A DNA stretch of 64,000 nucleotides. It comes from Bacteroidota bacterium (GTDB lineage: Bacteria; Bacteroidota; Bacteroidia; AKYH767-A; 2013-40CM-41-45). The stretch is taken from assembly GCA_016720935.1 (NCBI GenBank), contig JADKJP010000004.1, forward strand, positions 310,001 through 374,000, in the 5' to 3' direction. Shown here one piece after another: positions 43,902-53,175 of this stretch. The translations under genes were made by a program, and so were the position numbers. The notes below the pieces were generated by a model. It did no database searches and was not told where the DNA came from. It saw only the letters and a list, made by a program, of their open reading frames with translations. Within the stretch, counting starts at the first letter, position 1, and each line of letters opens with the position of its first letter.

Positions 43902-44324
43902 TTAATTACCCTGATTTTTCCTTAACTCCTGAAGCATAACAATAATTTTGTCAAGCTTTTCAAGTTCTATTGTATTTAATTGCTTTTGCAAAGCTTCTAT
44001 TTCCAGTTTTGCATCCAGATTTGTCTGGTAATCCGCCTGAGCCTGTACACGATCTCTTTCATTCTGCCGGTTCTGGGACATCATGATGATAGGCGCTGCA
44101 TACGCTGCCTGTGTGGAGAAAAGCAAATTCAGGAGAATGAAAGGATACACATCCCAGTGATACACAAAACCGATCATGTTTAGGGTCATCCAGAGAATGA
44201 CCAGGATGGTTTGAATAATAATAAACTTCCATGACCCCATTCCATTCGCAACCTTATCCGCCAGCCTTTGTCCAAACCCCAAAGCTTCCACATGTTCCTG
44301 ATGCCAATTTTTATTTTTTGCCAT
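43902..44324 (-). CDS. DUF1003 membrane protein
   Basis: A 140-residue protein of the DUF1003 family with two membrane helices (about 32-53, FIIIQTILVILWMTLNMIGF, and about 58-78) joined by a short tight turn. The hallmark GSWKFIIIQ, NLLFSTQAAYAAPIIMMSQNRQ and ERDRVQAQADYQTNLDAKLEIEAL segments follow. The C-terminal 45 residues are charged and form a coiled coil (LQKQLNTIELEKLDKIIVMLQEL). The family function is unknown. Confidence 0.9.
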   Translation of the reverse strand: MAKNKNWHQEHVEALGFGQRLADKVANGMGSWKFIIIQTILVILWMTLNMIGFVYHWDVYPFILLNLLFSTQAAYAAPIIMMSQNRQNERDRVQAQADYQTNLDAKLEIEALQKQLNTIELEKLDKIIVMLQELRKNQGN

Positions 44325-44340
44325 ATAAATTATTTTTCAA

Positions 44341-44405
44341 ACACCACTAACAACTAAGCACTAACCACCAAGCACTAACCACTAACAACTAACAACTAAC
44401 AACTA
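44341..44405. repeat. Tandem heptamer repeat ACTAACA/ACTAACC
   Basis: About nine units of a seven-base word (variants ACTAACA, ACTAACC, ACTAAGC, ACCAAGC) fill the gap between the DUF1003 gene and the gene at 44403. The last unit provides the TAG stop of that minus-strand gene. Confidence 0.85.
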
Positions 44406-45005
44406 ATTCAACGCGCTTTTCGAAAACCCCATCACCTTCAAACAAGCCAACTCAGGGGATCGTTGTGCAAAAAGAATCTTTCCCACTTCTTCAAAACAAT
44501 CATCTGTAAAAGAAAAAAGTTTCTCCAGCTCTTCATTTCGCTCACTTTTGCTAAGGTTCATGACATAACTTCCGTCGACTCCAAAAGAAATAATCAGTTT
44601 TCCTGTTTGCTCAAGGAGCAATAACCTGAATTCACTCTGGTACATTGCATGCTGATCGGTAAATTCACGAATGAGTCTGAACTTTTGTTTCGGAACAATT
44701 ATCGGAAGCTGAACACTTGCGATAAAGTTGCCATAGGGATGATGAAGTGAAAAATGACCTTCCGCTCTGCATTTCTGCAAATCAATATCCGCGAAATAGA
44801 TTTTACGGTCTTCGGAATCCCGAAAGAAAAAAGAACACCCACGCTCAGTCAGCCACTCTGCCACCCAATTATTTTGCGACAACTTTTCTGTGGCTTTCAA
44901 AACAGCCTCCTCCGTCAATTCCTTTTCCTTTTTGCTTCGGGCTCTGGATTTAAAATAACTCACAATAAGAATCACAGTGATGTAAATAATAATACCTGGT
45001 ATCAT
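44403..45005 (-). CDS. Uncharacterised membrane-anchored protein
   Basis: A 200-residue protein that I do not recognise. ATG 45005 starts MIPGIIIYITVILIVSYFKSR, a single N-terminal membrane anchor followed by a basic stretch (KSRARSKKEK), so the rest probably faces the cytoplasm. The soluble part has mixed strands and helices (AEWLTERGCSFFFRDSEDRKIYF, HFSLHHPYGNFIASVQLPIIVPKQKFRLIREF). Upstream the frame opens at TTG 45065, which is not preferred. The stop codon lies in the first unit of the heptamer repeat, and the terminal residues SALN may therefore be recent. Confidence 0.6.
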   Translation of the reverse strand: MIPGIIIYITVILIVSYFKSRARSKKEKELTEEAVLKATEKLSQNNWVAEWLTERGCSFFFRDSEDRKIYFADIDLQKCRAEGHFSLHHPYGNFIASVQLPIIVPKQKFRLIREFTDQHAMYQSEFRLLLLEQTGKLIISFGVDGSYVMNLSKSERNEELEKLFSFTDDCFEEVGKILFAQRSPELACLKVMGFSKSALN

Positions 45006-45293
45006 TGTTTCAGCTTTTGGGTGAAATTTGAATTTATTAAAACATTGAAATATAAAGGTAAGCAAATTGGTTATGGAAAATCCTTCACGCTCATGTGAAT
45101 TCCAAACTCAGATTCAGATTACGCAGCTTGGCAGAGCTTAAACTCCATTTGGTTCACCATCTTTCTTTCTTTTTTGAAAATCCAAGCTGTTTCCTCAATA
45201 CCTTTATTCCCTCATGCCTGAGTTCACATCCTTTTTATAAGACAACCAGAACAAGAATGAACCCGGCAATCAACCTTATTTTTATTACATAAA

Positions 45294-46277
45294 ATGGAAT
45301 ACAGAAAACTTGGAAATTCAGGATTACAGGTGAGCGCATTATCACTTGGGAGCTGGCTGACATTTGGAAAATTGATTTCCGACGAAATCGCGGAAGAACT
45401 CATGATTACAGCTTACGATGCAGGGATCAACTTCTTTGACAATGCAGAAATCTACGCCCGTGGCAAATCGGAAATTGTCATGGGGAAAATTCTCAAAAAA
45501 CAAAACTGGGATCGCAGTTCCTACCTTGTCTCAAGTAAGGTTTTTTTCGGTCTGGGTGAAGCGAAACCAAACCAGCGCGGATTGTCCAGGAAACACATCG
45601 TAGAAGGTTGTCATGGCGCTTTAAAACGGCTTCAAGTGGATTACCTCGACTTGTTCTTTTGTCATCGCCCGGATAAAAACACTCCGATCGAAGAAACGGT
45701 CTGGGCTATGCACAATTTAATTTTACAGGGAAAAATTCTTTACTGGGGGACATCTGAATGGAATGCTTCTGAAATCATGGAAGCTCATCTTGTTGCCAGA
45801 CAAAATCACCTGATTGCTCCTCTCATGGAACAACCACAATACAACATGTTTACCCGTGAAAAAATGGAAAAAGAATATCTCCATTTATTCAAACATCATG
45901 GCCTTGGAACCACCATCTGGTCTCCCCTGGCTTCCGGAGTACTGTCAGGAAAATATCTTGATGGATTTCCGGAAGGAACACGATTGGGCGCTGAAGGACT
46001 AGAATGGCTGAAAGACCGTTGGGTGCGAGAAGATCTGTTATCCAAAACAAAAAAACTAAAAACAATTGCAGATAACCTGAAAACAACCCTCCCGAAATTG
46101 TCACTCGCCTGGTGTCTGAAAAACCCGAATGTAAGCACCGTGATTCTTGGGGCATCAAAAGTGTATCAACTGCAGGAGAACCTTGGAGCAATTGATTTAC
46201 TCCCTCAATTGGATGCTGCTGTGATGCTGTCGATAGATGATATACTGAGCAATAAACCCGTTCAGCCGGAGTTCTGA
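45294..46277 (+). CDS. Aldo/keto reductase, potassium-channel beta-subunit-like
   Basis: A 327-residue NADPH-dependent oxidoreductase with the AKR barrel. EYRKLGNSGLQVSALSLGSW opens the protein. The catalytic tetrad lies in DNAEIYARGKSEIVMGK (Asp and Tyr, about 48-53), SSKVFFG (Lys, about 82) and YLDLFFCHRPD (His, about 122). YWGTSEWNASEIMEAH and PLASGVLSGKY are typical of the Kv-beta/YghZ branch, and VILGASKVYQLQENLGAID binds the cofactor. The physiological carbonyl substrate is not evident. It is a single gene with a shared terminator. Confidence 0.92.
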   Translation: MEYRKLGNSGLQVSALSLGSWLTFGKLISDEIAEELMITAYDAGINFFDNAEIYARGKSEIVMGKILKKQNWDRSSYLVSSKVFFGLGEAKPNQRGLSRKHIVEGCHGALKRLQVDYLDLFFCHRPDKNTPIEETVWAMHNLILQGKILYWGTSEWNASEIMEAHLVARQNHLIAPLMEQPQYNMFTREKMEKEYLHLFKHHGLGTTIWSPLASGVLSGKYLDGFPEGTRLGAEGLEWLKDRWVREDLLSKTKKLKTIADNLKTTLPKLSLAWCLKNPNVSTVILGASKVYQLQENLGAIDLLPQLDAAVMLSIDDILSNKPVQPEF

Positions 46278-46291
46278 ATATTCTCCCATAA

Positions 46292-46330
46292 AAAAGAAAT
46301 GGGGCCCGTAAAACGAGCCCCATTTCTTTT
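46292..46330. terminator. Bidirectional terminator between the aldo/keto reductase and coxA
   Basis: AAAAGAAATGGGGC (46292-46305) pairs with GCCCCATTTCTTTT (46317-46330) around an 11-base loop. A-runs and T-runs flank the stem on both strands, so it can stop transcription from either convergent gene. Confidence 0.92.
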
Positions 46331-46347
46331 TTAGATAAATCTTTTGT

Positions 46348-48165
46348 TTATGCTTCCCCTGGTAAATTTGATTTTGGAGTCGCTGAATACGGAACAGTCT
46401 GAGGAATGAAATCATCATCAGCTCCCGGCTTGCCGTAATCATATGGCCAGCGGTAAACTGTAGGAATTTCACCGGGCCAGTTGCCATGGAGGTGTTCTAC
46501 AGGAGCGGTCCATTCAAGAGTGTTTGAACCCCATGGATTCTGAACAGCTTTCTTACCTCTGCTCATGCTGTAGAAGAAATTCACTACAAAAATCAATTGA
46601 GCCAATCCGCCAAGGATTGCAAATACACTTACCAGCGCATTGATATCGAGAGCTGCATTAAATCCTTCATAAGCTGTGTAAGCATAATAACGACGTGGAG
46701 CGCCTGACAAACCAATAAAGTGCATTGGGAAGAAGGTTCCATACACACTCACAATGGTGAGCCAGAAGTGAATGTAACCTGCTCTCTTGTTCATCATCCG
46801 ACCAAACATTCTCGGGAACCAGTGATAGACACCGGCAAACATTCCAAAGATCGCTGAACTTCCCATTACAATGTGGAAGTGAGCTACAACGAAATAGGTA
46901 TCGTGTATATTAATATCCAAAGCGGAATCACCGAGGATGATCCCTGTCAATCCGCCGGAGATAAAGAACGAAACCAGTCCAATGGCAAACAACATCGCTG
47001 GCGAAAGCACGATGTTCGCGCGCCAGAGTGTAGCCAGGTAATTAAACACTTTCACCGCGGAAGGAATCGCGACCAGCAAGGTTGTAAACACGAATACTGA
47101 ACCAAGGAATGGATTCATACCTGTTACAAACATGTGGTGACCCCAAACGATAAAGGAAAGGAACGCAATCACAAGCATAGAACCGATCATGGCTTTGTAA
47201 CCGAAGATAGGTTTACGGCTTTGCGTAGAGATTACTTCCGATGCCAATCCAAGTGCAGGAAGAAGTACGATGTATACTTCCGGGTGACCAAGGAACCAGA
47301 ACAAGTGCTGGAAGAGAATCGGGCTACCACCGGAATGTGCCAGCGGAGCGCCGTTGATGAAGATATCGCTGAGGTAAAAACTTGTTCCAAAACTGCGGTC
47401 AAACAACAACAACAAAGCAGCTGCAAAAAGAACCGGGAAGGAAAGGATACCAAGGATGGCAGTAATAAGGAAGGCCCAGATCGTCAATGGAAGACGGGTC
47501 ATGCTCATTCCTTTTGTACGCAGATTCAGGATGGTAACCACATAGTTGATACCACCCAAAAGCGCTGATGCAATGAACATCACCATACTCACAAGCCACA
47601 AAGTCATACCAAGACCCGATCCCGGAATCGCCTGAGGCAATGCGGATAATGGAGGATAGATTGTCCAACCGGCGGATGCAGGTCCTGCCTGAACAAATAA
47701 AGAAGCTGTCATGATCGCGCAAGAAGCGAAGAAGAACCAATAGGAAAGCATATTCAGGAATCCCGATGCCATATCCCTCGCTCCAACCTGGAGAGGAATC
47801 AGCAGGTTACTGAAAGTACCCGACAATCCACCTGTCAGTACAAAGAACACCATGATGGTTCCGTGAATTGTTACCAGGGCGAGATAAAAATTCGGATCCA
47901 GTTTGCCGTCTTTGCCCCAATGTCCGAGTACAGTTTCAAGGATGGCAAATTTTTGGTTCGGCCATCCCAATTGCAGACGGAAAATGAGCGACATAATCAT
48001 CGCAAGCAATGCCATCACAATGGCAGTTACCAGAAACTGCTTTGAGATCATTTTGTGATCCTTACTGAACACGTACTTCGTCCAGAATGAATCGTGGTGT
48101 TCGTGATCATGATGATCATGCCCCGCATGGGAATCCACAGCGTGATCGTGGGAATGGGTAGACAT
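46348..48165 (-). CDS. Cytochrome c oxidase subunit I
   Basis: A 605-residue haem-copper oxidase subunit with about 12 membrane helices that reduces oxygen to water and pumps protons. The N-terminus is unusually rich in His, Asp and Glu (HSHDHAVDSHAGHDHHDHEHH). Active-site segments are HLFWFLGHPEVYIVLLPALG, with the Cu-B histidine and the Tyr cross-linked to it, GHHMFVTGM, and INIHDTYFVVAHFHIVMGSSAIFG with the haem ligands. NLRTKGMSMTRLPLTIWAF is also standard. It is the last gene of the act-cox operon; subunit III is not in the window. Confidence 0.96.
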   Translation of the reverse strand: MSTHSHDHAVDSHAGHDHHDHEHHDSFWTKYVFSKDHKMISKQFLVTAIVMALLAMIMSLIFRLQLGWPNQKFAILETVLGHWGKDGKLDPNFYLALVTIHGTIMVFFVLTGGLSGTFSNLLIPLQVGARDMASGFLNMLSYWFFFASCAIMTASLFVQAGPASAGWTIYPPLSALPQAIPGSGLGMTLWLVSMVMFIASALLGGINYVVTILNLRTKGMSMTRLPLTIWAFLITAILGILSFPVLFAAALLLLFDRSFGTSFYLSDIFINGAPLAHSGGSPILFQHLFWFLGHPEVYIVLLPALGLASEVISTQSRKPIFGYKAMIGSMLVIAFLSFIVWGHHMFVTGMNPFLGSVFVFTTLLVAIPSAVKVFNYLATLWRANIVLSPAMLFAIGLVSFFISGGLTGIILGDSALDINIHDTYFVVAHFHIVMGSSAIFGMFAGVYHWFPRMFGRMMNKRAGYIHFWLTIVSVYGTFFPMHFIGLSGAPRRYYAYTAYEGFNAALDINALVSVFAILGGLAQLIFVVNFFYSMSRGKKAVQNPWGSNTLEWTAPVEHLHGNWPGEIPTVYRWPYDYGKPGADDDFIPQTVPYSATPKSNLPGEA

Positions 48166-48252
48166 TATAGCCTTGTTTATTGACGTTAATTTTTTCTCTA
48201 CTTACCTGCTCCTGTAAATTTCAGCAATTCAACAGCAACCAGGTTAAAATTC

Positions 48253-49314
48253 TTATTTGGATGCAACTATTTTTCCCTTTTGAACAGCAACTTCAGCTGT
48301 TTTCACTGTATCGGTGACAGCAGCTGCAGGTACCGCGGCAGGAGCCGGCTCAGGTCGTACGAAAACATAAGGTTGTTGCTTGTACCACTTTTTAAAATCA
48401 TCAGCCGGTTCAATAACGACTTTCATTTTCATCATGTAATGCGCGACTCCGCAGATTTTATTACACAACAATACATAATCAAAATTAGGATTGCCGGTAA
48501 TCAGACGCATACTGTCGGTAGTAATCGTAGGCTCAACAAAAAATTCTGTTGTCATACCCGGAACACAGTTCATCTGCGCTCTCAGATGCGGGAAATATGC
48601 ACTGTGAATGACATCACGTGAATGAAACTTAAAGATCACTTTTGAACCAATAGGCAAATGCAGTTCACGGGCAATCTTGTCATCTTTCCCATTTTCATCT
48701 GTTGAATCAACACCCAGTTGATTGTCGTCGGTGATCAGTTTGTAATTTGATTTTCCAAGAACATTGTCTCCACCGGAATAACGTGCAGTCCAGTCGAATT
48801 GTTTACCATACACTTCAATCACCATGGCTTCTTTCGGAGCCGGAGCTGTGATGTTCACCCAGAGTTTCAAACCATAAACGATCAATCCCATCAGTACTAC
48901 CGCAGGAATGATGGTCCAGATGAACTCGAGTTTATGATCAACCGGATAAAAGAATGCTTTTTGTCCTTTTTTATGCTGGTATTTCCATGCAAAATAGAAC
49001 AGCAAAATCTGTGTGATAAAAAAGACCACAATGATCAATGCAAAGTTGATGTACAGATAGTCGTCAGTCAGGGCTCCATGCTTAGAAGCGGCCACCGGCA
49101 ACAAATACTTCTTTGCATCAATGGTAAACCAGACCATGCCAATCATTCCCAGTGCGAGGAACCACAACATCAGACGGCCATTGACCCGGTTGTCTTTGTC
49201 TGTAATTTGTTCATCCTCGCCACGCAGGTCGCGCACCAGTTCCAGTACCCGCATGAGCCGCCAGATGGTTACCGCAGCCAGCGCAATTACGATCAGTGTC
49301 AGTAGCTTTATCAT
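48253..49314 (-). CDS. Cytochrome c oxidase subunit II with extra N-terminal helices
   Basis: A 353-residue subunit carrying the Cu-A centre: HSRDVIHSAYFPHLRAQMNCVPGM (first His) and LLCNKICGVAHYMMKMKV (two Cys, His, Met; about 283-300). Typical subunit II has two membrane helices. Here hydrophobic segments appear at about 3-22, 48-66, 90-112 and 128-150, so two more precede the canonical pair. It has no fused cytochrome c domain (no CxxCH), so electrons should come from a separate cytochrome, presumably ActE or ActA of the same operon. It ends with an Ala/Pro/Val-rich tail. Confidence 0.94.
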   Translation of the reverse strand: MIKLLTLIVIALAAVTIWRLMRVLELVRDLRGEDEQITDKDNRVNGRLMLWFLALGMIGMVWFTIDAKKYLLPVAASKHGALTDDYLYINFALIIVVFFITQILLFYFAWKYQHKKGQKAFFYPVDHKLEFIWTIIPAVVLMGLIVYGLKLWVNITAPAPKEAMVIEVYGKQFDWTARYSGGDNVLGKSNYKLITDDNQLGVDSTDENGKDDKIARELHLPIGSKVIFKFHSRDVIHSAYFPHLRAQMNCVPGMTTEFFVEPTITTDSMRLITGNPNFDYVLLCNKICGVAHYMMKMKVVIEPADDFKKWYKQQPYVFVRPEPAPAAVPAAAVTDTVKTAEVAVQKGKIVASK

Positions 49315-49360
49315 GGAAATATATTATCCTTTAAATATCTTTTCTAAACTCCTTGTTTGA

Positions 49361-50539
49361 TTAAATGTGATGGTGCAGACTCTCCTGCAACATCGGGTGA
49401 TTTTTTGGTACCAGTGTCGCTTTGGACAATTCTGAAAGTGTGCTCCAGATAAACAAACCAAGATAACCAATCATTGTTCCGAATTCGACAAATCCCAAGT
49501 GCCAGTCCTTGCCCATGATCCCGGGAGTCACCATCATGAATACATCCAGCCAGTGACCGAGTATGATGATGCATCCACCTACCCAAAGGATAGCAGCCTG
49601 ACGTTTCGCGTCGCGAGTCATCAGAATCAGGAATGGTGCGCAGAAATTAATCAGCAGATTAGCCACCCAAAGCGTGCGGAATTGCTCCCAACGCAATTGA
49701 TAGTAAACTACTTCTTCAGGAAGATTGGCGTACCAGATCAGCATGAATTGTGAGAACCAGAGGTAAGTCCAGAATACAGAGAAGGCAAACATGAATTTAC
49801 CAACGTCATGCAAATGGTTTTCTGTAATGTGATTCATGTATCCACGACCACGAAGGTAAAGGATGAACATAGCCATCATGGCCAGTCCGCTTACAAACAA
49901 TCCAGCAAATGTGTACCAGCCAAACAATGTTGAAAACCAATGCGCGTCAATCGACATCAGAAAATCCCATGCGGAGGTTGAAGATGTTACCGCGAACAAT
50001 ACGATGAATACAGCAGACAAGGTGACGGAACGTTTGTAATGATCCAGTCCGCCTTCCTGATCTTCCATCAAGGAATGTTTACGAAGCATCATGGTAAATC
50101 CAATCCAGATAGCGGCGTATGCAACGAGTCGGATCACAAAGAATGGAATATTCAAAAAGCCTTGTTTCCCGGCGAGGATGTGATCGTATTCAGGACTCGC
50201 CTTATCATACAATTCAGCATGAGTCCAGTGGTAGAGGTCATGATGTCCGAGGAGGAAAATCACAATCATTCCGACCATTCCATATTTCAGAAATCCACCC
50301 ATTGCTTCAGGTACACGTTTGATACCTACTGCCCAACCTGCCTGTGCCACATATTGAAAGGCTACAAAGAAAGTTCCGGCCAATGCCATGGCTGTAAAAT
50401 AAAAATTGTTCTGCAACAAAGCTGCCCATGTCCGGGTTTTGTCGGTCATGAATCCCATGACAATCGCCACCACTCCGACGGCGATCATAATGATTGGGAT
50501 CAGTTTGTTATTCTTGGTAAGCTCGTATTTTCTATCCAT
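49361..50539 (-). CDS. Alternative complex III membrane subunit ActF
   Basis: A 392-residue protein with about ten membrane helices, the quinol:cytochrome c oxidoreductase subunit of the NrfD superfamily. Recognisable parts are AGWAVGIKRVPEAMGGFLKYG, GHHDLYHWTHAELYDKASPEYDHILAGKQGFLN, SVDAHW-like residues MSIDAHWFSTLFGWYTFAGLF and FMFAFSVFWTYLWFSQFMLIWYANLPEE. The last two are hallmarks of ActF. With ActC it forms the membrane part that oxidises quinol. It lies between actE and coxB. Confidence 0.93.
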   Translation of the reverse strand: MDRKYELTKNNKLIPIIMIAVGVVAIVMGFMTDKTRTWAALLQNNFYFTAMALAGTFFVAFQYVAQAGWAVGIKRVPEAMGGFLKYGMVGMIVIFLLGHHDLYHWTHAELYDKASPEYDHILAGKQGFLNIPFFVIRLVAYAAIWIGFTMMLRKHSLMEDQEGGLDHYKRSVTLSAVFIVLFAVTSSTSAWDFLMSIDAHWFSTLFGWYTFAGLFVSGLAMMAMFILYLRGRGYMNHITENHLHDVGKFMFAFSVFWTYLWFSQFMLIWYANLPEEVVYYQLRWEQFRTLWVANLLINFCAPFLILMTRDAKRQAAILWVGGCIIILGHWLDVFMMVTPGIMGKDWHLGFVEFGTMIGYLGLFIWSTLSELSKATLVPKNHPMLQESLHHHI

Positions 50540-50570
50540 CGTAACGAACGTTGAAGCGTAGAATTATAAA

Positions 50571-51206
50571 TTACATTTTTGCCGGCGCGGCGTTTTTTAC
50601 AGAATCTGCTGGTGCTGCGGCAGTACCGCCAGGCATTTGCAATGTCTGAACATACATGATGATTTTCCAACGCTGTGAAGCGGTCAGCTGCGAAGCGTGT
50701 GAACCCATCATGTTTTTACCGTATTCGGTTGTATGAAACATTTTTCCTTCCGGAAGATTTTTCAGCAGATCAGAATTGTAAGCAGGTGGTTTCGGTCCAT
50801 TCTTCAGTACAACCGGACCATCTCCCAATCCTTTTTCACCATGACAGATGATGCAATAATTCTGGTAGAGACGCAAACCTTCAGCCATGTTTGCTTCAGT
50901 CTTTTGCAATGGATTTTTCAATTCCAGGCCAGCCTGTTCGTATCCTTCAGGAGTATTCGGATACGTGTATGGCATGCGGTCCATGTCGGAATAAATAGCA
51001 TCGCCACGAGCGATTGTGCCATTTACAGGCTGACGAGCCGTCATGCTATCCGCGAAATTCGGATTCGAGGAATACGTTTCGTAAGATGGTGAACGGTACA
51101 TGTCAGGCATGTATTCGTACCCCGGCTTTTTCGGATCTTCGTTACTGCACGAAGAAGCCATCGCGATGAACGCAACCGGCAAGATATATTTGAGGATTTT
51201 ATTCAT
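50571..51206 (-). CDS. Alternative complex III mono-haem cytochrome c lipoprotein ActE
   Basis: About 211 residues. A signal peptide with lipobox ends ASSC at residue 20, so a membrane-anchored lipoprotein. One haem-binding motif, CIICHGEKGLGDGP, lies at about 118-131, and a likely axial Met sits in GKNMMGSHASQL. ActE is the mono-haem cytochrome thought to pass electrons out of the complex. A GTG at 51216-51218 overlaps the actD stop by four bases and could start the protein four codons earlier; ATG 51206 is chosen for a better lipoprotein signal. Confidence 0.92.
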   Translation of the reverse strand: MNKILKYILPVAFIAMASSCSNEDPKKPGYEYMPDMYRSPSYETYSSNPNFADSMTARQPVNGTIARGDAIYSDMDRMPYTYPNTPEGYEQAGLELKNPLQKTEANMAEGLRLYQNYCIICHGEKGLGDGPVVLKNGPKPPAYNSDLLKNLPEGKMFHTTEYGKNMMGSHASQLTASQRWKIIMYVQTLQMPGGTAAAPADSVKNAAPAKM

Positions 51207-51214
51207 GGATCTGC

Positions 51215-51748
51215 TCACGAAAATTGCATAGAATTTAACAGTACATCGGAAGCGCCGGAACCTTTGAGGAATCCTGCCACTTCATTCACTTTTGATTCAT
51301 CCTTCACATCTACGTGCAACACGAATTTATCATCAGTCAGACGTGGATGTGGAATCGGAGCTGTTACGCCCGGAAGAATTTTACTGCGTAATAAGAATGT
51401 CAACGCCATTCCATGTGCCGCGCAAAAAACGGTCATTTCAAATGTCACAGGAATGAAGGCCGGAAGATTGAGGTAGAACATGAAATTCGGTTTACCCCCG
51501 ATATTGATAGGCCAGTCATAAATCATCATGTACCAGGTCATCAGCAACGCCAATGAAGTACCGGTGATACCATATAGGAAAGCAGTTGTAGAAATGCGTG
51601 TACGAGGAACACCAATCAGTCCGTCAATTCCGTGAATCGGAAACGGACTCTGTACATCCTTGCACACAACACCTTGCTGTTTCAGCGTAGGAATCGCGTT
51701 CAACAGGATTTCTTCGTCATCGAATATACCGTAGATTCTTTTTGCCAT
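51215..51748 (-). CDS. Alternative complex III subunit ActD (DUF3341)
   Basis: A 177-residue protein with two membrane helices (about 60-80, AFLYGITGTSLALLMTWYM, and about 95-120) and the DUF3341 pattern IYGIFDDEEILLNAIPTLKQQG, then PFPIHGIDGLIGVPRTRIS and GGKPNFMFYLNLPAFIPVTFEMTVF. In solved complexes ActD contacts the membrane subunits without cofactors. Three bases separate it from actC and its stop overlaps a possible GTG start of actE. Confidence 0.93.
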   Translation of the reverse strand: MAKRIYGIFDDEEILLNAIPTLKQQGVVCKDVQSPFPIHGIDGLIGVPRTRISTTAFLYGITGTSLALLMTWYMMIYDWPINIGGKPNFMFYLNLPAFIPVTFEMTVFCAAHGMALTFLLRSKILPGVTAPIPHPRLTDDKFVLHVDVKDESKVNEVAGFLKGSGASDVLLNSMQFS

Positions 51749-51751
51749 GAT

Positions 51752-53134
51752 TTAAAGAACTCCTTTCTTTTTAAACTGTGAACCTGTCTTTTTCAGAATC
51801 GATTTGAGCTCTGCCAAGGCGATTACCGGGAAGACACGGGAAAAGATGAGGAATAGAGTGAAGAACAAGCCAATTGTACCAACGAAAATACCTACTTCGA
51901 TATATGTCGGTGAATACATCACCCAACTGGAAGGAAGGTAATCTCTGTGCAGGGATGTAACGATGATCACAAAACGTTCAAACCACATTCCGATATTCAC
52001 AAAGATGGAAATCACGAAAGTGGCCATCACACTGGTACGGATTTTTTTGAACCAGAAGAGCTGAGGAGTGATAACGTTACAGGTCATCATGCTCCAGTAT
52101 GCCCACCAATACGGACCGAAAGCTCGGTTCTGGAATGCATAGGATTCATATTGTACGCCGGAATACCAAGCCATGAAGAACTCAGTGATATACGCCACCC
52201 CTACAATAGAACCGGTAAGAATGATGATTTTATTCATCAGCTCGATGTGTTGGTTGGTGATGTATTGCTCAAGACCGAGGACTTTACGCGCGATGATCAT
52301 TAGTGTCAATACCATCGCGAATCCAGAGAAGATCGCACCGGCAACGAAATAAGGAGGGAAGATTGTGGTGTGCCATCCCGGAACGATGGACGTGGCGAAG
52401 TCAAAGGATACGATGGTGTGTACAGAAAGTACCAGTGGCGCAGACAATCCGGCAAGTACCAGAGACACTTCTTCAAAACGGTGCCAGTCACGCGCTGTAC
52501 CTTTCCATCCAAAAGAAAGCAATCCGTAGATGAAACGTTTGGTTGGCGTAACACAACGATCACGTACTGTAGCGAGATCCGGAAGCAATCCGAGATACCA
52601 GAATACCAGAGACACAGAAAAATATGTCGAGATCGCGAATACGTCCCAGAGCAATGGCGAGTTAAAATTCACCCAAAGTGAACCGAATTGGTTCGGAAGC
52701 GGAAGCATCCAGTAGTCGAGCCATGGACGGCCGGTGTGAAACAATGGAAACAATCCCGCGCAGACAACGGCGAAAATGGTCATCGCTTCCGCGGATCGGT
52801 TGATGGACATTCTCCAGCGCTGACGGAACAACAACAGGATCGCTGAAATCAGCGTTCCCGCGTGACCGATACCGATCCACCAAACGAAGTTGGTGATATC
52901 CCAGGCCCAGCCTACAGTTTTATTCGCCCCCCAGCTACCGATTCCGGTACCGATGGTGTACGAAAGACAGGTGATACCCCAGATCATCGTCGTGAAGGCG
53001 ATGACAAAGGCTACCCACCAGTACTTATTTGCCTTCCCTTCAATCGGACGGCAAATATCCTCCGTCATTTGATGGTAGGTTTTGTTCCCGAGAATTAACG
53101 GATTCCGGACGACCGCTTCATGATTTCCGCTCAT
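51752..53134 (-). CDS. Alternative complex III membrane subunit ActC (NrfD/PsrC family)
   Basis: A 460-residue protein with about ten membrane helices, related to polysulfide-reductase NrfD subunits. Typical parts are GIGIGHAGTLISAILLLFRQRWR, AEAMTIFAVVCAGLFPLFHTGRPW, YFVAGAIFSGFAMVLTLMII and MWFERFVIIVTSLHRDYLPSSW. It oxidises menaquinol beside the ActB iron-sulfur chain. The frame opens at TTG 53143, three codons before the ATG at 53134; the ATG is chosen. Confidence 0.95.
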   Translation of the reverse strand: MSGNHEAVVRNPLILGNKTYHQMTEDICRPIEGKANKYWWVAFVIAFTTMIWGITCLSYTIGTGIGSWGANKTVGWAWDITNFVWWIGIGHAGTLISAILLLFRQRWRMSINRSAEAMTIFAVVCAGLFPLFHTGRPWLDYWMLPLPNQFGSLWVNFNSPLLWDVFAISTYFSVSLVFWYLGLLPDLATVRDRCVTPTKRFIYGLLSFGWKGTARDWHRFEEVSLVLAGLSAPLVLSVHTIVSFDFATSIVPGWHTTIFPPYFVAGAIFSGFAMVLTLMIIARKVLGLEQYITNQHIELMNKIIILTGSIVGVAYITEFFMAWYSGVQYESYAFQNRAFGPYWWAYWSMMTCNVITPQLFWFKKIRTSVMATFVISIFVNIGMWFERFVIIVTSLHRDYLPSSWVMYSPTYIEVGIFVGTIGLFFTLFLIFSRVFPVIALAELKSILKKTGSQFKKKGVL

Positions 53135-53175
53135 GTTGTTCAAACAGGTTTTCTGAAAATATTTTTTTCAGTTGA

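Noticed and set aside
44341..44405. Possible CRISPR array
   Set aside because: The repeat unit is seven bases and directly adjacent with no spacers, so it is a simple tandem repeat.
45095..45292. 65-codon frame upstream of the aldo/keto reductase
   Set aside because: No family resemblance; the stretch is better seen as a leader region with no gene.
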